NCBI GenBank assembly: GCA_031285245.1
Contig: JAITWN010000206.1
Coordinates: 1-17,949 of the forward strand
Direction: 5' to 3'
Origin: Chromatiales bacterium
GTDB lineage: Bacteria; Pseudomonadota; Gammaproteobacteria; SZUA-140
DNA length: 17,949 nt
The notes beneath the pieces are model-generated. The model searched no databases, was not told the origin of the DNA, and worked only from the letters and a program-made list of their open reading frames with translations. Below are positions 15,901 to 17,949 of the stretch, piece by piece. The position numbers were made by a program, and so were the translations under genes. Numbering within the stretch: position 1 is the stretch's first letter; every line of letters begins with the position of its first letter.

Positions 15901-17949
15901 CCGATGGTGGCGCGGGCGGCGCGATCTATGCCATTGGCACGGTAAACCTCGGCAATGCGAACAGCACAATTACCTTGACTGGTAACACCGCCAACACTGA
16001 TGTCGGCGGCGCCATCATTTCACTCGAGGGTTTCACCGCCACTGGTGTGCTGATTGCGAATGACAACATCGCTGAGCGCGCAGGCGGCGCGATCTTCACC
16101 TGGGGCAATGCGACCCAAGATGGTGGCGACGTCAGCATGGATGGCAACCAAGCATACGAGTTCGACAGCTTTGGTGGCGCGATCGCAGCGTTGATCGATG
16201 TCAGCCTCGCCGCAACCTCAGGCGATGTCACGCTGACCAACAACACCGCTGGCATCGATGATGAGTATTTCGGCACCAACGGTGGCGGTGGCGCTATTTT
16301 CGCCTTAGGCAACGACGCGCAGGTGCCTCAGAGAATTGGTACCGGCAACGTCACGCTCGGCAACGCAGACAGCTTGCTCACGATCTCTGGTAACAGTGCG
16401 ATAGGCAGTGGTGGCGCAATCTGGGCAAATAACAACGTCAGCCTGACCGGTCACGGCAGCATAACCAACAACACCAGCACGCAAGGCAAGGGTGGCGCGA
16501 TCTGGGCGGGTGAGAATGTCACGTTGACTGCTATGAACGGCGACATGATCTTCCGCGGTAATCACCAGAGCGCTGCGCTACCGGTAGATGAGCCGGTGCC
16601 AGCGATACCACCGAGCTCAGCCAACGCGATTTATCTCAACAACACCGATGGCAATGCGACGTTCACGCTGAACGCGGACGCGGGCGACAGCATCGTGTTT
16701 TTTGATCCGGTAGAGAGCAATGCGTCGAACGGCCAGGTGACAGTGAACGCAATCGGCGGCGGCGCGATAGTGTTCGATGGTGTGGATTACACCGCGCAGG
16801 TTGATCAGTGGTCGAAGGTCTACGGCAACACGACGGTGGATGGTGACACGACGTTTGCAGTGCGTAACAGCGCGATCTATGGCGTGTTGTCTGCGGATGT
16901 TGGTCAGGAATCATCGACGTCCTTCACCGTACAGAGCGGTTCGACACTCGCGCTCGGCAGTGGCCCTGCAACAGATGCAGCGAGCGAAGTACGCGCGGAT
17001 GCAGTGAGCATTGATGGCACGTTGATAGGCACGGGTACCGTGACATCAAGCAGCACAACGACCATCGGTGATGGCGCTGTCTTCTATCCCGGCGGTGTCG
17101 ATGGTAATGCGGTAGGTGTGCTCACCATCAATGGTGATCTCGCCTTCAGCGAAGGCTCGATCCTCAACTACGATTTTGGCGAAGCCAACGCCAACGGTGC
17201 AGATACTGCAACTGGCCCAACTGGCGGCGGTGGTCCGCTCAACGATCTTGCAGTCGTGCACGGCAACGTGATCTTGGATGGCACGCTGAATGTCACGCAA
17301 ACGCCGGGTGGCAACTTCACGCCGGGTGTGTATCGCATCGTCAACTACGATGGCTCGTTGACTGATAACGGTTTGAACATCGGTACCATCCCGCTGCCTG
17401 GTTTCTCAGTGCAGACCTCGGTTGATCATCAGATCAATTTGGTGAACGTCAACGGCGTGACGATTAACTACTGGGATGGCGAAGGTGGCCCCGGCGGCAT
17501 TTTGAAGAACAACGGCGTGGTCGATGGGGGCGATGGCGTGTGGGAAGTGAATGGCGCACGCGATAACTGGACCGATTCGACCGGTGAGATCAACGCGGCG
17601 TACACCAACGGCAGTTATGCCTATTTTCAAGGCACTCCCGGCACGGTAACGGTGGATGACACCAATGGTCAGGTGCAGTCCGGCGGCATGGAGTTTGGTG
17701 TCGATGGTTATGTCATCACCGGCGATGCAATCGCCCTCGTTGGTACGGGTGGGTCGAGTAATCCGACCGTCATCGATGTCGTCGAGGCGAATGACACGGC
17801 AACGATCGCGTCCCAGTTGACCGGCACCAGCGGTGTGGACAAAACGGGTAGTGGCCGTTTGATCCTGACCGGCAACAGCACCTACCTCGGCGGCACGACG
17901 ATCAGTGATGGCACGCTGCAACTCGGCAACGGTGGAACGACCGGCAGCA
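12927..17949 (+). CDS. Giant ESPR autotransporter with Pmp-like GGAI/FxxN passenger (partial, C-terminus off the right edge)
   Basis: The frame is open from ATG 12927 (AGGAGAGAGTA upstream) to the window end, 1,674 codons, with no stop in the parts I translated. Residues 1-25 are an ESPR (MNRAYKLVFNHHLGIWQAV), followed by a signal core ending PPASA, with cleavage probably after residue 65. The passenger is a predicted beta-helix made of degenerate repeats. I count about 30 GGA-hydrophobic motifs (GGAIY, GGAIF, GGALY) interspersed with FxxN or LxxN motifs such as FINN, FSGN, FTDN and FTNN, the signature of chlamydial Pmp repeats (PF02415). A pertactin-like late helix follows, then a PATR repeat (KTGSGRLILTGNSTYLGG) near the edge. 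The beta-barrel should lie beyond the window. It is expected at the cell surface as an adhesin or matrix protein; function is inferred. Confidence 0.9.
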   Translation, partial: MNRAYKLVFNHHLGIWQAVSELAKARGKSGRGARSCTVSSGASLRHLAMSVGLSALLACVPPASAVTYIVPDGSTFAAAGVPAAPANADIINLQGNASLSTTLTLPTGAAGLTVNGVPGISTVTLTPGQRFVTTAASRLNLSNLIITGGSTAVGAAGGAIGATGTLTIDGQGTTISFINNTTAEPRGGAIYSSSGLTLQNGNWIFSGNTGVGNVGASTIGGGGAIFTAGATNIGVDAGNVTFTDNHSIGTNDDGGAIHVQTGGITTLNIGNTAGAVTITENTAAASGGAIYATANTTINGATITLVDNHSDDGVTAAADGGAIFSSGTTTLNGNVELSDNSATRNGGGIDSIGKLTINGDITGENNRANAGGAIFASSFDLLNGNITLNDNTATGFGGAVVVNGVTNLATQSGDVTLVNNLVTGAAGGNVWGGAVRMNNGVLSIGNTSSTVVITDNKVGFTYDSDTDVYTITAPASITTFGGALYATGTNAINLTGDITLSDNWSSYSGGAIATQTVAAGNGNVTVTGDLLAERNLAVAGSGGAVSASGSFTQDGGNVTFSGNVAALSGGAVSAGAGISLATTQGDVTLTNNVVLNGVNGGGGAVRASGSALSIGNAGSTILITDNKAGYDSSGTQTNTANNMDGGALLAGQTITITGETITLSGNQATRNGGAMISAGNIFIAGALTANDNNANLSGGAILAVGDSTQDGGDVSANGNFAGGVGGAFASMGNLSLAATSGNVTLTNNTARGDDVPLAPTTTGGGAMAVLGNITLGNENSTIDISGNRAGFDGEAPSNEVNGGALDSLGSTIIHGSDITLSDNTATLNGGAIYAGDVVSVGNTDSTLTIDGNSALGDLGGAIYSGATTTLTGSTISLSDNTAQRIGGGIYSIGAVTITGDLTANNNTAIEGNGGVIATQSGDVVVIGSFSANDNSVGNSGGVAFTSGNMTQDFGDVSINDNVAVNGPGGALYVSGNVNLATTEGNVTFTNNTDGGAGGAIYAIGTVNLGNANSTITLTGNTANTDVGGAIISLEGFTATGVLIANDNIAERAGGAIFTWGNATQDGGDVSMDGNQAYEFDSFGGAIAALIDVSLAATSGDVTLTNNTAGIDDEYFGTNGGGGAIFALGNDAQVPQRIGTGNVTLGNADSLLTISGNSAIGSGGAIWANNNVSLTGHGSITNNTSTQGKGGAIWAGENVTLTAMNGDMIFRGNHQSAALPVDEPVPAIPPSSANAIYLNNTDGNATFTLNADAGDSIVFFDPVESNASNGQVTVNAIGGGAIVFDGVDYTAQVDQWSKVYGNTTVDGDTTFAVRNSAIYGVLSADVGQESSTSFTVQSGSTLALGSGPATDAASEVRADAVSIDGTLIGTGTVTSSSTTTIGDGAVFYPGGVDGNAVGVLTINGDLAFSEGSILNYDFGEANANGADTATGPTGGGGPLNDLAVVHGNVILDGTLNVTQTPGGNFTPGVYRIVNYDGSLTDNGLNIGTIPLPGFSVQTSVDHQINLVNVNGVTINYWDGEGGPGGILKNNGVVDGGDGVWEVNGARDNWTDSTGEINAAYTNGSYAYFQGTPGTVTVDDTNGQVQSGGMEFGVDGYVITGDAIALVGTGGSSNPTVIDVVEANDTATIASQLTGTSGVDKTGSGRLILTGNSTYLGGTTISDGTLQLGNGGTTGS

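Noticed and set aside
13400..16520. Regularly repeated GGCGGCGCGATC DNA motif as a possible CRISPR or intergenic repeat array
   Set aside because: It is always in frame as Gly-Gly-Ala-Ile codons of the beta-helix passenger, with variable spacing and no conserved full-length repeat.
12959..17921. Many minus-strand open frames of 80-170 codons opposite the large autotransporter
   Set aside because: They are antisense images of a GC-rich repetitive coding sequence, with repeated P/S/A or D/R/A patterns, and no SD or domain.

Overview
The window looks like a GC-rich Gammaproteobacterium, or possibly a Betaproteobacterium. The evidence is two autotransporters with an extended signal peptide region (ESPR) typical of those classes, and replication and integrase genes of the kind carried by SPI-7/PFGI-like integrative elements. 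I cannot name a genus. The window splits into an accessory (island) half at about 1-7400 and a more chromosome-like half to the right of it.

Island half. All genes read on the minus strand. From right to left they are a STY4528-type island replication protein (5926-6897), a gene-free stretch rich in perfect hairpins, a small tyrosine recombinase (4337-5200), and a compact defence operon. The operon order is: HVO_A0114-type winged-helix protein, hsdM, a HEPN toxin-like protein, a MNT nucleotidyltransferase antitoxin-like protein, hsdS, and an XRE-ImmA/IrrE protein cut by the left edge. Most junctions overlap or are separated by only a few bases. A HEPN-MNT toxin-antitoxin pair therefore sits between the methylase and specificity subunits of a type I restriction-modification system, so loss or repression of the operon would affect both layers. 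No hsdR is visible; it may lie left of the window.

Boundary. Between 6898 and 7626 there is no convincing gene. The stretch holds a cluster of short repeated motifs in the leader of the STY4528-like gene, an AT-rich zone, and a good plus-strand intrinsic terminator that no plus-strand gene in the window explains. The island edge probably lies here.

Right half. It holds a four-helix membrane protein of the DUF4239/bestrophin-like group; an autotransporter remnant whose ESPR start is joined out of frame to a late passenger and beta-barrel; a methylguanine-DNA methyltransferase; a REP-like hairpin between convergent genes; a zinc alcohol dehydrogenase; and the first 1,674 residues or more of a very large ESPR autotransporter. 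That passenger carries about 30 GGA-hydrophobic motifs and interspersed FxxN-type motifs, resembling chlamydial Pmp repeats. The two autotransporters start with nearly the same 19 residues and are paralogues at least at their N-termini.

Most notable for follow-up: the TA-in-RM operon, the structured region upstream of the integrase with two C(UUCG)G hairpins, the decapitated autotransporter, and the Pmp-like giant passenger with higher-order repeats.
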